A stretch of 64,000 nucleotides of DNA from the NCBI GenBank assembly GCA_954871525.1, contig OX940868.1:27771056-27835055 (forward strand), given 5' to 3'. Below, in pieces: positions 46,509-58,880 of this stretch (position 1 is the stretch's first letter; the number at the start of each line of letters is the position of its first letter). This DNA comes from Parietaria judaica (Eukaryota > Streptophyta > Magnoliopsida > Rosales > Urticaceae). The notes under the pieces are model-generated. The model worked only from the letters and a program-made list of their open reading frames with translations, was not told where the DNA came from and made no database searches. Both the position numbers and the translations under genes were made by a program.

Positions 46509-48147
46509 GCAGCTTAGCTCTAAAAAGCTCAAGGGTATTTTGGGCATTACAAGATGGTGGGACTAATTACTAGGGTTTCTTCACAAATTTAAAAAAAAAA
46601 ATGTATGTCGCATGTGCATTATTAATAATTTGTAGTGTGAAAGTGATGCAAAGCACAGTTTGAGTGGGACATCTTTTTCCAATTTTAAAGTGATGATAAT
46701 AACGAGGCCACTTGCGTTATGCTCTGTGGGCCGTGCATATATATTATTGGTTATTTATTTAATATGTAAAAGCTAGAAAGATATATACAAGTACAAAGAT
46801 GAATATAATAAATACAGAGCTAATTTAGCAGGTTTTTTGTCATGAAATAGATAACATGTTTTCTCATAAAGATTCGGTCGACAATTCTTCGAATAATTGG
46901 GTTCCTGTCGAGATATTTGATTTAAATCAATTACTTATGAATTATATTTCAGAATATTTAAAACATTATTTAGTTACATTTATTTTTTCTTTAACTATTT
47001 TAAAAAATGATGTAATTAGGAACTAAGAATTTAATATCTTTTTGTACATATCGTGAAAAATTGGGACCAAATAAAAAAAAAAAAAAAGACAAAGTCCAAA
47101 TTACCAAAATCAAATACCCAATCTAAAATCTAAAACATAAAAGATAATTCAAAATATTATCAAGACATAAACGGCCGAGACAAAAAAACTAAGAATTAAA
47201 AAATATTAAATTCTCGGTTCTTAACAACGGTTTTTGTTTCACCCAAATGATTATAAGCCTAATTTTGGAGCTATTTGGCGCATAACCGCAAGTCTTGCTT
47301 TGATCTGTGAGAAGCCAAAATGAGAGTAAAGCAGGTTTTTTGTTTTGTTTTGATGGGTTAAACCCCTATAACAAATAACCTGGCTCAACTTTTGTCCGTG
47401 ATAAAAATCTCACACGAGAAAAAACCGAGACATCAATGTAAATAAAATGCATTAACTAACTAGCTGAAACAAGTGTATTGAATAAATAAAGTGACTTAGA
47501 CACTTTCTTGTATATCTGATGTGTTTGCCAACCGACTGTCGACAACCAGGTTCTTGCTGGTCATAGTCGTGAGTCGGGACGAAGAGGTGCTAGTGATATC
47601 TTATTGGTACACTTAAAACTATTGTAGTGTCACGTTGAGAATCTAGTGGTTTTATAAAATTGAATACTTGATCTTTCTATACACTTACTTTGTCTATTGA
47701 AAAATAAGATGCTCGTATCTCTCGAGTTTCACATTGTCATCGCGTGTAATTCTATTTTTGAAGCTATTGTAAGTCCAATGGCGGACGTAAACCATAAAAA
47801 AGTGTAGTTCCACGCCCACCCCCTCAAAAAAAAAAAAGGTTTTTGTACACTTTTACTCAATTTCGGTTTTTTTTTTTTCGTTTGTATCCGTTTCATGTGC
47901 TTTACATTTACCCGTAACATTGAAAATATTATTCCCAAATCTTCGTAAAACCCGGGATTGGCTAAAGTTCAACCAATCTTAACCTAAGAACTCTAAAAGT
48001 GGCATTTAATTGCAAATAACAGAGAAATTAATAAGACTAAAATCAGCAAAGAAAACTTTTCATTTATACAAATCAAAGCTTATACAATATCAAACTTCTT
48101 CAACATAATATACATGAAAAAGAGGAAGCAAATTCAGTATCCTAGCT
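46509..48147. other. intergenic between small genes B and C
   Basis: AT-rich; contains the upstream flank of B and the downstream flank of C. A purine/pyrimidine-rich patch with long A and T runs lies near 47825-47880. No other gene recognised. Confidence 0.5.
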
Positions 48148-48300
48148 TCATCGACGGCTAGGAGAGAATATGGACGCTACGGAGTGAGCCAATCCAACGA
48201 CTATCCCCACCTTCACTTGGCCTCTCCTCGGGATCGGACGGTTGATATATCTCAACGATGAATCTCCACCGTTGATTATACTCTTTCTTAAGCTCTCCAT
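48148..48300 (-). CDS. small uncharacterised protein, paralogue C (50 aa)
   Basis: Intronless frame from ATG 48300 to TGA at 48148-48150. Core RPIPRRGQVKVGIVVGLAHS, then VASIF, ending SPSRR. By eye about 70 percent of residues equal paralogue B, while the core RGQVK-x-GIVVGLA-x-S-VASIF is almost fixed, and many differences between the two genes are at third codon positions, which suggests selection on the protein. The net charge of the first half is strongly positive; the second half is hydrophobic. Function unknown. A TATTTAAG box lies about 110 bases upstream. It is the rightmost member of the local family. Confidence 0.8.
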   Translation of the reverse strand: MESLRKSIINGGDSSLRYINRPIPRRGQVKVGIVVGLAHSVASIFSPSRR

Positions 48301-49366
48301 TTTAGCTTCTCCTTTGTTTTTAAGTTGTTGTGAGAGAAGGGAATTCTTTTGGAGTTGGACTGAACTATGGATGATGCTTGTGTGTCTTCACTCTTCATGA
48401 TACGCTCTTAAATAGGCGTTTTTAGCTTTGGAAAAAGCAAGGGCATTTTTTGGGAATATTATAAATATGTATATAAAGTTATAAACATACAAGTGTATCA
48501 ATATAGATTTTAAAAAGTTAGGGATAATTGAAATAGAAGTACTTAAACTTTGACCAACGAGAATGCAGGGGTTTAAAGTGAAAATAACGGTAAAAATATT
48601 AAAAATTAAACAACACTAATTTTATTGACTTTCGGTACTTCTCAACTATTTTTTACATTGAACTTCAGCCTCTTCGATTGATTAAAATTTGAATAATTTT
48701 ACCATGTCTAGCTCAAATATTAAAACCACTGTTTTCCCGTTGTCATATCTGCAATTATACGACAACATAACTCGCAGTTTAATTGGTTTAGGGAAAGTTT
48801 TTGTGCGTAGAAAATGGTGGGACATCTTTTTGGAAAATAATTAAAGTGGTGATACTATTATGTTTTGGTGCTCCATGGGGTCTACGTAATAATTGAATTA
48901 ATATCATAATTCATAAGGCTTTAGATTCGTGTTTCTTTTTAATACCACGTTAGTGTCACAATGTTCACGTGGTTATTGGTTTATATATGTTGCTCATGTT
49001 TATTTTTATTTTTATTTTTATTTTTAAATATAGTTAATGGAATGAGGAATCAACACAAGAGCCAGATGCTCTTAATGCCGTTATGTCCCACTGATTATCT
49101 TTTTTTTTTTTAATTTGGCAAACAATCATTATCAAAATGGAATTAATTGCAAAAATGAACTCAAAAGTAATGTATATGAATCACAAGGAAGTCTCTTTCT
49201 TGAAGCCCAAGAAAACTCAAAAGTAAGTAAATGGGAGAAACTAGAGCCTCGATTAAGCTGAGTCTTCTCAAAGGCGGATTAGGCTCGAGACTTCTCTTGC
49301 AACTCCACACGCTGCTCATGATCAATCTAAGTAAACAAAAAAAATTATATATGAATAATGGTCAAA

Positions 49367-49370
<4 letters not shown>

Positions 49371-49400
<30 letters not shown>
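49371..49400. repeat. (AT)15 microsatellite
   Basis: Uninterrupted alternating A and T, about 15 units; probably polymorphic. Confidence 0.9.
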
Positions 49401-49404
<4 letters not shown>

Positions 49405-49474
49405 GAGAAATTATTTACTCACATTATACAAATATTAGGCCAAATTAGAGAATAAAATATAATGCTTCTCGATA

Positions 49475-50175
49475 GGGCTGAAATATTTATCCGCCATCCG
49501 CTGATCGCAACTGTATCATATTCGCTCTGCTATGAAATATCCGTTTTTTTATCCAATTTTAATCAACCGCTTAACCGCTCTGTTATATTTTTTTAATTTA
49601 AATTGGATATCCGCTTTAACCGCAACCGGTTTTTAAAATAAAAAATAATTAATCAAATAAATATTTTTTATTTTTATTTTATTAGTGCTAGCGGTGGATT
49701 GGATGGTCCCTTATATTTACCTAGGTAGGTTATATTCCTACTATGTTCATTGTTGTCTTTGTGCTTTGATTACTTTGAATATAGTATTTATTATAATTCA
49801 GATTTCATCTTGGTTTTTTAATAATCCTTAGTATTCATATTAGTATCTCTAGAATATGTTGGTAGTATTCTAGTGTTGGTTTGGTACTTTACTTACTTAT
49901 GAAATATTATTTATGATATTTTTGAATGTTTTATGTTTCACTATTCTTACTATATTTTTATGTATGATGTATTTATTTTTTCATTAACAAAATTAATTGG
50001 ATAATATCCGCTATCCGCCTTAAATTAACCAATTCAATCCGCTAATCGCTTACCGCATTTCAGTTGGATAATCGAAAATAAAAATTGTTAATGAATACAA
50101 TTATTTTATATCCACATATGTGAATACGGTTAGCCAATATGCCATATCCTATCCTATCCACTTTCATCGTTAAAT
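49475..50175. mobile_element. MITE-like block with ATCCGC words
   Basis: The left part has AGGGCTGAAATATTTATCCGC, ATCCGCTTTAACCGC and the right part ATATCCGCTATCCGCC, CCGCTAATCGCTTACCGC and TATCCACTTTCATCG. The opposed GGGCTGAAA and TTTCATCG ends and the repeated ATCCGC words resemble plant hAT MITEs, but clean TIRs and a duplication are not visible. Confidence 0.35.
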
Positions 50176-50589
50176 ATACCTCATCTCCATCCATCAGAGA
50201 CGCCTAGATAAATTCAATAATGTCGTTTATTAATAATGTCGTTTGGTGGCATCATTTTCTGTTTTTAGTTCCTCTCAATTTTTGAAGTCTGTTTTTAATC
50301 GGACAGCCCAAGACATAAACTACCAAATCTTCACAACTTAAACAAGCTGAAAAATCATAATTTTACAAACATTGCATACAAACGGTTCATTACGAAATAG
50401 TTACATCGACCTGAATTAAATCTGATTCCAATTCATGATATCATCACAAACCCAATTCAACACCTCGCTTCCAAAGTGACAACAAAATACATACAACACA
50501 ATCTAAACAAACCACTAAATTCATCCTAATTTCACTACACGCAATAAAAACTAAAATCATAAATAAGTGCAGCCAAGTAATGAGCACAC

Positions 50590-50890
50590 TTAACCCGTGT
50601 GACTACACCGGCACTTGCATCCGTCTTCGTAGCTGCCTTCGTCATCAGTACCATTAGGCGGATCAACCCAATGAACGAAACGGCAAAGCTCCCTGTTCTT
50701 GTTTAAGACAATTAAGAACCTGATTTTTTTTTTCTTCTACATTACCAGTTATCAAGCCTAAAACCAAAAGGAAAAAACAATTTCTAACCTTTGTCTTGTA
50801 ACATCCACGGAACCTTGGAACCTTCGTTTGTCATCAAGTAGCTCATTTTACATAATTACCCTACTTGCAGATTCCTCGTCTGTCGTCATT
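50590..50890 (-). pseudogene. GRF-type zinc-finger remnant
   Basis: On the minus strand, a segment ending at 50789 reads KVPRFRGCYKTK, and a second from 50692 to the TAA at 50590-50592 reads ELCRFVHWVDPPNGTDDEG then a Cys-rich tail CKCRCSHTG. Together they fit the second half of the GRF zinc finger (pattern GRRF-x-GC ... C-x-F-x-W-x-D). The first Cys-x-Cys half is missing, and the two pieces do not join in a common phase at the visible splice sites. Small GRF proteins are nucleic-acid-binding; this one is probably dead or a fragment. Confidence 0.45.
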
Positions 50891-52389
50891 TTCTTCAGAA
50901 TTTCGTCTATAGTATAGTTTATAACTTTACATAACATACAAAATTGTTGCGACGACCATTTATTTGTTTTTATAAATTACAATCAATTGTAACATAAGAA
51001 AAAAATATTTAATAAATTTTTAAACCCAAAAAGTTTTATATTTCACCCTCAACAATTTAAAGTTATTTGTTAGCGAAAAATAGAAAGCATGAAATAAAAC
51101 CACCAATTTATGTTCTACATAATTTTTCTAATGCTTGATATGATTAAATATATGGTAATATGGTAGAATAAATATAATGCAAATAACATAGTGCTACTGA
51201 GTACAAATCATGGACGAATTGAGAGGTTAAGCAGCTGTAGCTTAGCGTCCATGCTTTTGCATCACTCATCCAAACAAAGATTTCTTAATTGCTCCATAAG
51301 CTTTTCTTTCTTCTTCATATCACTTTTGCCATCAAATGTTTAAATATAAACTTTAATACCAACCATTTTCGGAAAACAAATTCTTTTGGATTGGAAAATT
51401 TTAAGATTTTAAATCAAGGAGAAACTACGTCTAATATCAAAGGCAAATTTACGAAAATATGAGTTATTGTTTCTTGATGAATTCTTGATGAGTTCTTTAC
51501 TCTAATGCCGTCTCGATCTCATAAAACAAGAATACAATCAACAGAAAAATCAGTCACTAAAGAACACAATTTGATTCCGTATTGATCTAAGTTCTTACAT
51601 GCCTGAAACGAAGGCTCTGGTGGTAATTCGTGTGATTAATCAGAAATCACGTTCAAATTATAATCCCCAAAATTTCAATTAACATTACAGCATGAATATC
51701 AGTATCAGGTTTTGAACACAATCGAGTAAACGTCAATGCAAATTAATGATTCTTATTAATCGGAATTCTAGAGAACGATTGCACCTCCGTCTATAATAAA
51801 CTCTATCGAATTAAAGTGCAAAACAATCTCGTTGATCTTCCAAGCTTTCAAGCGTCTAGGGAATCCATATTTATTCTTCGGCGCAAGTCTATATTCCAAC
51901 GATCTTCGGACCTTCTTCGACTTCTCTACGAGAATCTAACTCTATGCAAGACTTTCTAGTCTCTCTATCGATCTATTAATTGTTTCCTCTCACCTGTGAA
52001 TTCATAGAACACTCTTATAATTCTCTCATACCTGTTATCCTAAAGCATCAAAAAAAAAAAAGAAGCTGGAGCCGACTCTCATATAAGTATTTGTTAGAGT
52101 GTTTGTGTGTTATTACTAGTTTGAAAAAATTCATATTGGTCCAAAGAGCAAAAAGAAAGTTCTAATGTAATTCTTATTTTTTATAAAGTTCATGTTGATT
52201 ACAACACAAGCAATAGTAACCATGAAATGAAATATACATTTATTTTTATTTTTTGGAAAACATACACAAACAACATCAACACCAAAATATTTCAGTATTT
52301 ACATAACACCATATTTTAGTAGTACTATATTATACCATGCATATCTTATGAAATGTACACAACATTATCAACACACGCATTATTGTCCC

Positions 52390-54132
52390 CTATATTTTCT
52401 TCTGCACCGTGACCAAATCAAGAGAAGAACCATAAACACCTTTCAACGCCTCCGCACACCAGCGGTGGCCGTACTCCACCGTCGGCATCCTCACCTCCAT
52501 GAATGGTGGTGTCGAGCCGCCGGGCCTGACTGGCGCCAGAATGCCTGCAAAAGCTCGCAGCACGTTCGAGGCGTCGATGTCCATGCACACGCTGATCAGT
52601 GGTGTCCCAGCGTGTGCCTGCGGAATCCCGGTGATCTTGAAGAAGCCGAGCAAGTGATTATCCTCTGCCTTGCTTCCGTCGCCTTCGTAGACCACCACGA
52701 GTGCCTCCGCTTGGTTCTCGTTCACCGTTGTGAACATCATGTCCTTCCTCGCCGGCATCGTCGTGTTCTTGGCAATGATAGGAACGAATGCCCCTCTGTC
52801 GGCTCGGATTCCAATCGCCAGAGGCGTGACTTGGATGGTCAACAGGTCGAGGGTCCCGAACGGGTCGCTGATCCCAGACGCAAGGGCGCCTTCGAGAGCC
52901 GCCCCAAGAATCGGCGCTTCAAATGCGTCGAACTCACTGTGAAGCACGTCCTTCTTGCAGAGACTCAGCACGAGCTCTCTCACCTTCGGGATGAAAGAGC
53001 AGCCACCGACAACGATCACGTCGTTTACCTCCTCGACCTCGACTTTGGCGTCGCGGAGGCAACCGATGATCAAGCCTTGGCACTGCTCAAACACGTGTCT
53101 GTTCACTTGCTCGAAATCTTGTCTCTCCAAGACCCGGGCTACCTTCGTCCCGTCCCCCAAATCAAGATCAACCGGCACCGAGGGAAGAGCAGATAGCCGG
53201 TGGATGGCGTCCTGCACTGCAACACGGAGAATCCCCACTGCCCTTACCTCATTGGCTGTTCGGCACCGGAAGAGAGTGTCCGCGCCGGGGACGAGGTGAC
53301 GGATTGTGTTTTGGAGCATGTCCTCTCCCCCAACGGCCATTCCGGCAAGGGCCCGGATCTGCGCAACGCCGCCGGCGGTAGCCGATACAGCGACATCTGA
53401 GAATCCAGCACCCATGTTGAATATCAGCGCGATCTTCTCGTTATCTGCACTCTCGTCGGCGGGGGTCCGTCGCTGCTGATGCTCCTGCGCGTAGAGGAGC
53501 GCCACCGCAGTGGGCTCCGGCATGAGCCGAATCACGCGCAGGCCCGCCATAGTGCAGGCGTGCTGGACCCGGGAGATCTGGAAGCGGCTGAATGACGCTG
53601 GGACGGTGATGACGACGTTCCCCACGCTGTGCTTGAGCTGGGTTTCTGCCATCACCTTTAGCTCAAGCAGGAAAACGGCGAGAACCTCCTCCGGGGTCGT
53701 TGACCGCCACGCTTCGCTGACCAGTGCTGCAATGAGGGGCCGTACTCCAATGCCGAGTGAGTGGACCAGGAAGGGAAGCAGGCCCTTGCTCGCCTGAAGA
53801 ACGGGGTCAGTGTCACCGCGGCCAATGAGGCGCTTCACGTTGAATATGGCGGTACCAGCAAGGAGCTCGGGATCCCGGTAAAGCTCGCTTACAACGCCAC
53901 CAGCTGGAGCGTTGTCCTTGAAGACGACGTAGGAGCGCATTGCCTTCTGGTTTCGGGTGTTGCGGAGGACCTCCACTTTGGAGCCGTTCCACACGGCCAC
54001 GCTGCACTGCGAGGTGCCGATGTCGATCCCGACCACGATCTCCGGGATGAATGAGCTGCCACATATGTCCTCGACGCGGGAGGGGTTCCCGCTTTCGGAT
54101 GTGACGCTGTAGGGTGTTGGATCGGACGGCAT
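52390..54132 (-). CDS. HSP70-8: HSP70-8 (HSP70T-2-type) truncated-class heat shock 70 protein
   Basis: Single exon, 580 residues from ATG 54132. The nucleotide-binding domain is clear: VVGIDIGTSQCSVAVWNG (phosphate 1), VVITVPASFSRFQ, RLMPEPTAVALLYAQ, ALIFNMGAGFSDVAV and VIVVGGCSFIPKVREL. The C-terminal part (ITKNTT-type loop IIAKNTTMPARKDMMFTTV, YEGDGSKAEDNHLLG) is a short substrate-binding segment; there is no lid with EEVD. This and the wording match Arabidopsis At2g32120 (563 residues), of which the client and cofactor are not well known. The frame extends 17 codons further upstream, but ATATCAG just before this ATG looks like a splice acceptor, and CCAG|GTATGT with donor at 54895 could be the partner, giving a 5' UTR intron. 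The start is therefore placed at MPSDPTPYS. Confidence 0.93.
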   Translation of the reverse strand: MPSDPTPYSVTSESGNPSRVEDICGSSFIPEIVVGIDIGTSQCSVAVWNGSKVEVLRNTRNQKAMRSYVVFKDNAPAGGVVSELYRDPELLAGTAIFNVKRLIGRGDTDPVLQASKGLLPFLVHSLGIGVRPLIAALVSEAWRSTTPEEVLAVFLLELKVMAETQLKHSVGNVVITVPASFSRFQISRVQHACTMAGLRVIRLMPEPTAVALLYAQEHQQRRTPADESADNEKIALIFNMGAGFSDVAVSATAGGVAQIRALAGMAVGGEDMLQNTIRHLVPGADTLFRCRTANEVRAVGILRVAVQDAIHRLSALPSVPVDLDLGDGTKVARVLERQDFEQVNRHVFEQCQGLIIGCLRDAKVEVEEVNDVIVVGGCSFIPKVRELVLSLCKKDVLHSEFDAFEAPILGAALEGALASGISDPFGTLDLLTIQVTPLAIGIRADRGAFVPIIAKNTTMPARKDMMFTTVNENQAEALVVVYEGDGSKAEDNHLLGFFKITGIPQAHAGTPLISVCMDIDASNVLRAFAGILAPVRPGGSTPPFMEVRMPTVEYGHRWCAEALKGVYGSSLDLVTVQKKI

Positions 54133-56896
54133 ACCTGATATCATCACTGACGAATTAAGAGAGAGACATAGATACAACAACATGATCAGTATATACTCCA
54201 GGAATTAGGTAAAAACTGGTTATTTCCAAAGTCCAAACGACTCAAGGGAAAATCAGTATGTACATGAAATCCCGAATTTTTTTTAATAGATTTTGAAAAA
54301 TATAACCGAAATATGGTACATGAAATTTGTGTTGGAAAAGTTTGTATTTGAAAAACTAACAATAAGCCTGTCCAAAAAATTCGACACAAGCTTTCAATTT
54401 ATTGCACAAGCTCATTGAAAAATGTTCGACGGAGTGTTAATTATCAGTTCAAAAGCTTTAAACGACAAGTATTTTTTGTTTTGTAAGAAAAGATCCGGAA
54501 ATCCGTTGTTCCATGACATGAATACCGTACTACACATAAACATTCTAAAAATTTATGTTGACACTATTTTATTGACATTTGACACTATGACTAATATATA
54601 TTCTAAAAATATCTATTATATTGACACTTGCTTGTAACCTATGAATACCGTATCACACATAAAAATTCTAAAATTTCACAACAAGCAACCTCAAAAAAAT
54701 TAAATAATAAATCATAGATCCAAGGAAAAAACAAAAAAAATCACAACATGCGGTTTGTGTTCTACTCTAAGTACTCGTAAAGCTCGACTTTATTTCAACA
54801 AACTATAAACGACTATAACGTCACTACTTTCTAATATATGGGGTTTGTTCTTTATTTTTCACTAACAATTTTTTTTTATTTTTTCTTTCACATACCTGGA
54901 TATAGATTTAAAGACCTCTTGGTGGGCGATTTTGAAGTGTTGAAATCCGTCATGTTTCGTCCGATGTTCCTGAAGGGGACCAAAAAAGGGTTATAGAAAA
55001 TACTGATTCGTGCTCGACATTATAAGATAAAACTACCTTTGATGAGGAGACCTTGTGAAGCATGAAGGAAGAGTACAAGATTAGATGATAAGTATAGAAT
55101 GGTGTTAGACTGACACAGAGTTTGTTGAAGTTCAACGCGTGTTGGGTTTTTGTTTTGTTTGAGTTCCAACACTGATTTAGCAACTTGGTATGTGTGTTGT
55201 CTTTACACCTACTCAATATACTTTGGAAACTCTCTCTTTAACATGTCCACGTCTTTGAGCTTCCATTATAATATTTCTCATCACATTTTTTTGTAAGCCA
55301 AGTAGGTGCATAAGCATTGATGTCTGTGTTGTAATATTTCTTGGAGGTTTGGACCCAGGAAAAACGGGCCGAGTCCCAAAAAATGCAAATCCGGACTTTT
55401 GAAAGTCCGCGAAACAAATGTCCAATGTCAAAAGGCTCGACAGAGTACGCGGAAAAGAGGGCCAAGGTGCTGTGCTACAAATGCGGCGAGAAATCCGCGC
55501 TGGACAGTGGTATACAAAAATCTCGCTCAGGGTGTTACTCTGCAGGACGGAAAATATACAAAGCGCGAAGTAATTAGTTATGTAAATCTTTGTTACTCAA
55601 TTAGTTAAGTAATTAACATTTAATATAATACAAGAGCAATAAAAAAAATTAAATTGAAAAAGTAATTATAAAGTTAAATAAATATTACACCGCTCTAAAA
55701 AATTTACATTAAATAACCAAAAAAACCCACACAAGAAAAATATCATTGTACTAACTCATTGGATTACCATATCCGGTCTACGAGTATTCAATTACTGCAT
55801 TTCTGAGTTCAATATGGAAGGTAGCAGACTGAAAACACCTCAACAACAGCAAAAAAAACCGCTTCAAACTTTCTAGAGTTGTAGACTCCCCAATTTTTAT
55901 ATACTCATCAGTAGAATATGCAAATACCATATGGCGGCATTCGAAAGACAATCGTTACGTTTTGCAAACCCGACAACCCCATTTTACCTGCTCCATCTCC
56001 TCATGGACAAAGAAATTGTCATGCCTTTAGACCGCCTCATAACTCCGAAGAAACAATGGGCGGCTCATGCGAAATCCTCGTGAGTGTTAAACATTAATAT
56101 TATCATGATACCCATAATTTATAGGGCTAATCTTACCATGATACCTATAAGAAAATGACAAAAATGATCAAACCGTTAAATTAATATGACTTACTATGAT
56201 ACATTGGAGATCTTTTGGTGTAAAAATCACACCAAAATCTAACTGTTACATGCATCGGTCTTATCATGTATCTTCTTCATCATTTTTAAGATGATGACAA
56301 AGTGATCTAGAGCGTCGAATTTATTTGAGAAAGATCTAACTTTAACATGCATTAGTCTTATCAGGTCTCTTCTTCGGCATTTTCATGATAAAAAAATGAC
56401 AAAGTGATCTAGGCTGTTGAATTTATTTGACCAAGATCCTAACCGTTACATGCATTAATTTCATTATGTCTCTTCTTCATATTTTTTCATCGGCAATAAA
56501 ATGATGACCCGGATCTAAACCGTTGCATACTACAAGTTCGTGTTTCAGACTCTCCTAAAATCCGTCACCGGTACAGCTTATGTTCTTTTCTTGTCCAAAT
56601 ATTCTATTGTCGTCCAGATTGATAAACGACATAAAAAAATTCATTCGTAGATCATGTCCAAATATTCCACTGGCACACATAATTTCTATTTTACGACGCT
56701 CAAGACCATGTCGTTTTGTATAAACATACCTCATAAATCATAATATGTGACAGCGTTATACATTACAAACCATATATGAACGAAGAGTTCACACATACAT
56801 ACACAATAAAATCATCAGTAGATCATAAACATAACTAAATCAATCCTTACATGGTGGACGCACAGCTAATGAAAGCATCACCAACAAACATATCTT
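54133..56896. other. intergenic, HSP70-8 upstream region and tandem repeat
   Basis: The first part likely holds the 5' UTR intron (54133-54895) and first non-coding exon of HSP70-8. A small GC-richer patch at 55340-55530 has open frames but no domain. A tandem repeat lies at 56236-56530. No other gene is recognised. Confidence 0.5.
56236..56530. repeat. tandem repeat, about 100-bp unit, three copies
   Basis: The series ATCTAACTGTTACATGCAT, GATCTAACTTTAACATGCAT, GATCCTAACCGTTACATGCAT, followed each time by TCTTCTTC and an ATGACAAAGTGATCTAG-like block and GAATTTATTTGA, recurs at about 56236, 56333 and 56435; a fourth start ATCTAAACCGTTGCATA is near 56513. Confidence 0.75.
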
Positions 56897-58880
56897 CTAA
56901 TTCCGTCTCAGCGCCGCGATGCGCGCCGCCAGCTCGTCGTAGTCCCCGGGCAGCTTCGGGTAGACCTGGCAGTCAGGCTGCAACGAAGCCGCCCGAGCCG
57001 GCGCCCGAGCCGCCTCCGCTTTTGTCTCTGTGGGCAGCGACGCTGCTCTTCCTGGCGCAGTACCCGGCTCCGGCCTCTTGCCCCGAATTCTTCTCGGTTT
57101 CGCCTCTTCGCCAGCTTCGTACGGTGACTTCTTGCTGCTGTAGTGCATCAATAGGTTGTCAATCGCCTCATCCTCGTGCCCCGGCGGGGGCGGAAGCGGC
57201 TTTTTCCCGTCTATGTCATTCCTCCGCCGGACGGACATCGGCCTCGCCTTCTCGTCCTCCTCCTCTCGGGTTTTCTCGGGTTTGGGTTTGAGGTAAGGCG
57301 GAGGCCTCCTCCAGATGCCGAGGCTGTCGGCAGCGTCATCCTCGTCGGAGAGACTGCCACCCGAGCTGGACGAGGTCTTGCGGTCATCTTGCGAGAAGCC
57401 CGTCACCGACTCGTCTTCGCTGCTGCTCGATTTGGCGCCGGCGAATTGCTGCTTTGCGCTGGTTTCTCTGTTCCATTGCCGGTCTGCATTTTGCCTTCGG
57501 TTGAAACTGGTCTCTCTGTTTCTCCGGGCCCAGGACGTGCCGTTTTCGCTGGCATTGTCATCGTCGTCGTTTAACCGAGTGTTCTTGGCCTGGTCCTGTT
57601 TAAGCAGTTTTCAAGTTATTAGCATTCAAAATAAACGCAAAGGGTAAATTAGCCATTTATTTGCTCTTGACTATCCATTTGAGCATGAATACTCACCTGT
57701 ATGATTGGAGGCGTGAACAATTTCTGGTCCAAAGTCTTGGAATCCCAAGCAATGGAGAATTCACTGGCTATGTCCTGCAACACCTGAAGCTTCCTGTCCT
57801 TCATATACTCCATCGGACTCAACCTCTCCATCAACTGACACAAACAAACACACAAATTAGCGTCCCATTAATCTTCTTCAACAACGAGAAACGACTCCGA
57901 AGGGTGCGATCGACGAAAGATTCTCACCTCGCCGTTCGCATAGGCGTGAAGCGAGTTCCCGTATCTCTCGGTGAACACGTTCCTGAGGTCCCGCAGCTCC
58001 GGGAGGTCGGCGAACCGCGCCGCCGCGAACATCAGCGACGCCACCGCTTCTCTGCACTCTTCCGGGCATTCCCTGAATCATTAAACATACATAAGATACA
58101 GATGATGAGCCAGAAAATAATGTGGCTGAAAACTTGCTAGAATTTGTTAACTTATTGTTGCTCACTCACTTTTGCTTTTGCATGAGCGAGAGATGGCTAT
58201 TACTCGTGATGATCACGCAGAAACTCTCCACCAGTTCGTAACAACGCGTCATGTTTTGCTCGATCATGAACCCCTCGACCTGGTTCATCGTTGCGTGCGA
58301 GTCAAGCAAGAGTTGGAACTCTTTCATTAAAAAACGACGTCGTGACAGCACGTAAAATAATTAATACGTAATTATTTAATTATTGACAGCCCATGTGATG
58401 TGATAACAAAATGGGGTTTGTGGGTAGTGGCCAATGAGGTGACAAGTGGATAAATCTAACATAAAACTTAATTATTAATAAAAATAAAAACATAAACAAG
58501 AAACCAAGAACAGTCTGTTTTTTTTTTTGTTTTTTTTTTTTGTAAACGATAATAATAGGAAACAATATGTTACTTTCTTACCAAGACAATATTAAAGAAT
58601 AAAAAATATATAATTAAAATAAAAAATTACCCGGCCATAAGCGTTCATGTCAAGGCCATTTCTGAGAAGATCAGCAATGTCGTTCTTCAGAAACTTCTGA
58701 ACCGCGATCTTCTTCTTCTTTATGGCTTCCACGCGCGTCTTTACCACCTTTATATTTGTTTTGCTAAAGAACACAGAATGTTAAATATCTATATATACAG
58801 AAAATAAAAGGAAAACAGAGATGGCGATTCTGAGCTTACCATTTGGTGTAAAACTTGGACTTCAACAACGAGTCAAGCAT
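56897..58880 (-). CDS. IST1-like protein (ESCRT-III-associated)
   Basis: Six exons: 58840-58880, 58631-58763, 58170-58279, 57928-58072, 57697-57834, 56897-57595; 1266 bases, 421 residues, phases consistent. Residues 1-189 are the Ist1 domain: MLDSLLKSKFYTKCKTNIKV at the start, IKKKKIAVQKFLKNDIADLL, VEGFMIEQNMTRCYELVESF, ECREAVASLMFAAARFADLPEL, VFTERYG and a LMERLSP stretch. The remaining 230 residues are low-complexity, rich in Ser, Glu, Asp, Arg and Pro, and end in YPKLPGDYDELAARIAALRR, a conserved plant C-terminal motif that may act as an interaction site. The family binds CHMP1 and LIP5 and tunes SKD1/VPS4 in multivesicular body sorting; that role is inferred here. Confidence 0.92.

Larger units (their letters stand above)
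48301..52389. other. intergenic with microsatellite, MITE-like DNA and a GRF remnant
   Basis: Contains the promoter of small gene C, an (AT)n run at 49371-49400, a MITE-like block at 49475-50175, and a zinc-finger gene remnant at 50590-50890. The stretch 51200-52340 shows no recognisable feature apart from a direct repeat TTCTTGATGA near 51470. Confidence 0.5.

Noticed and set aside
52348..53196. 282-codon open frame on the plus strand opposite HSP70-8
   Set aside because: Exact antisense of a conserved coding region with high GC; the HSP70 motifs explain the lack of stops, and the translation shows no domain.
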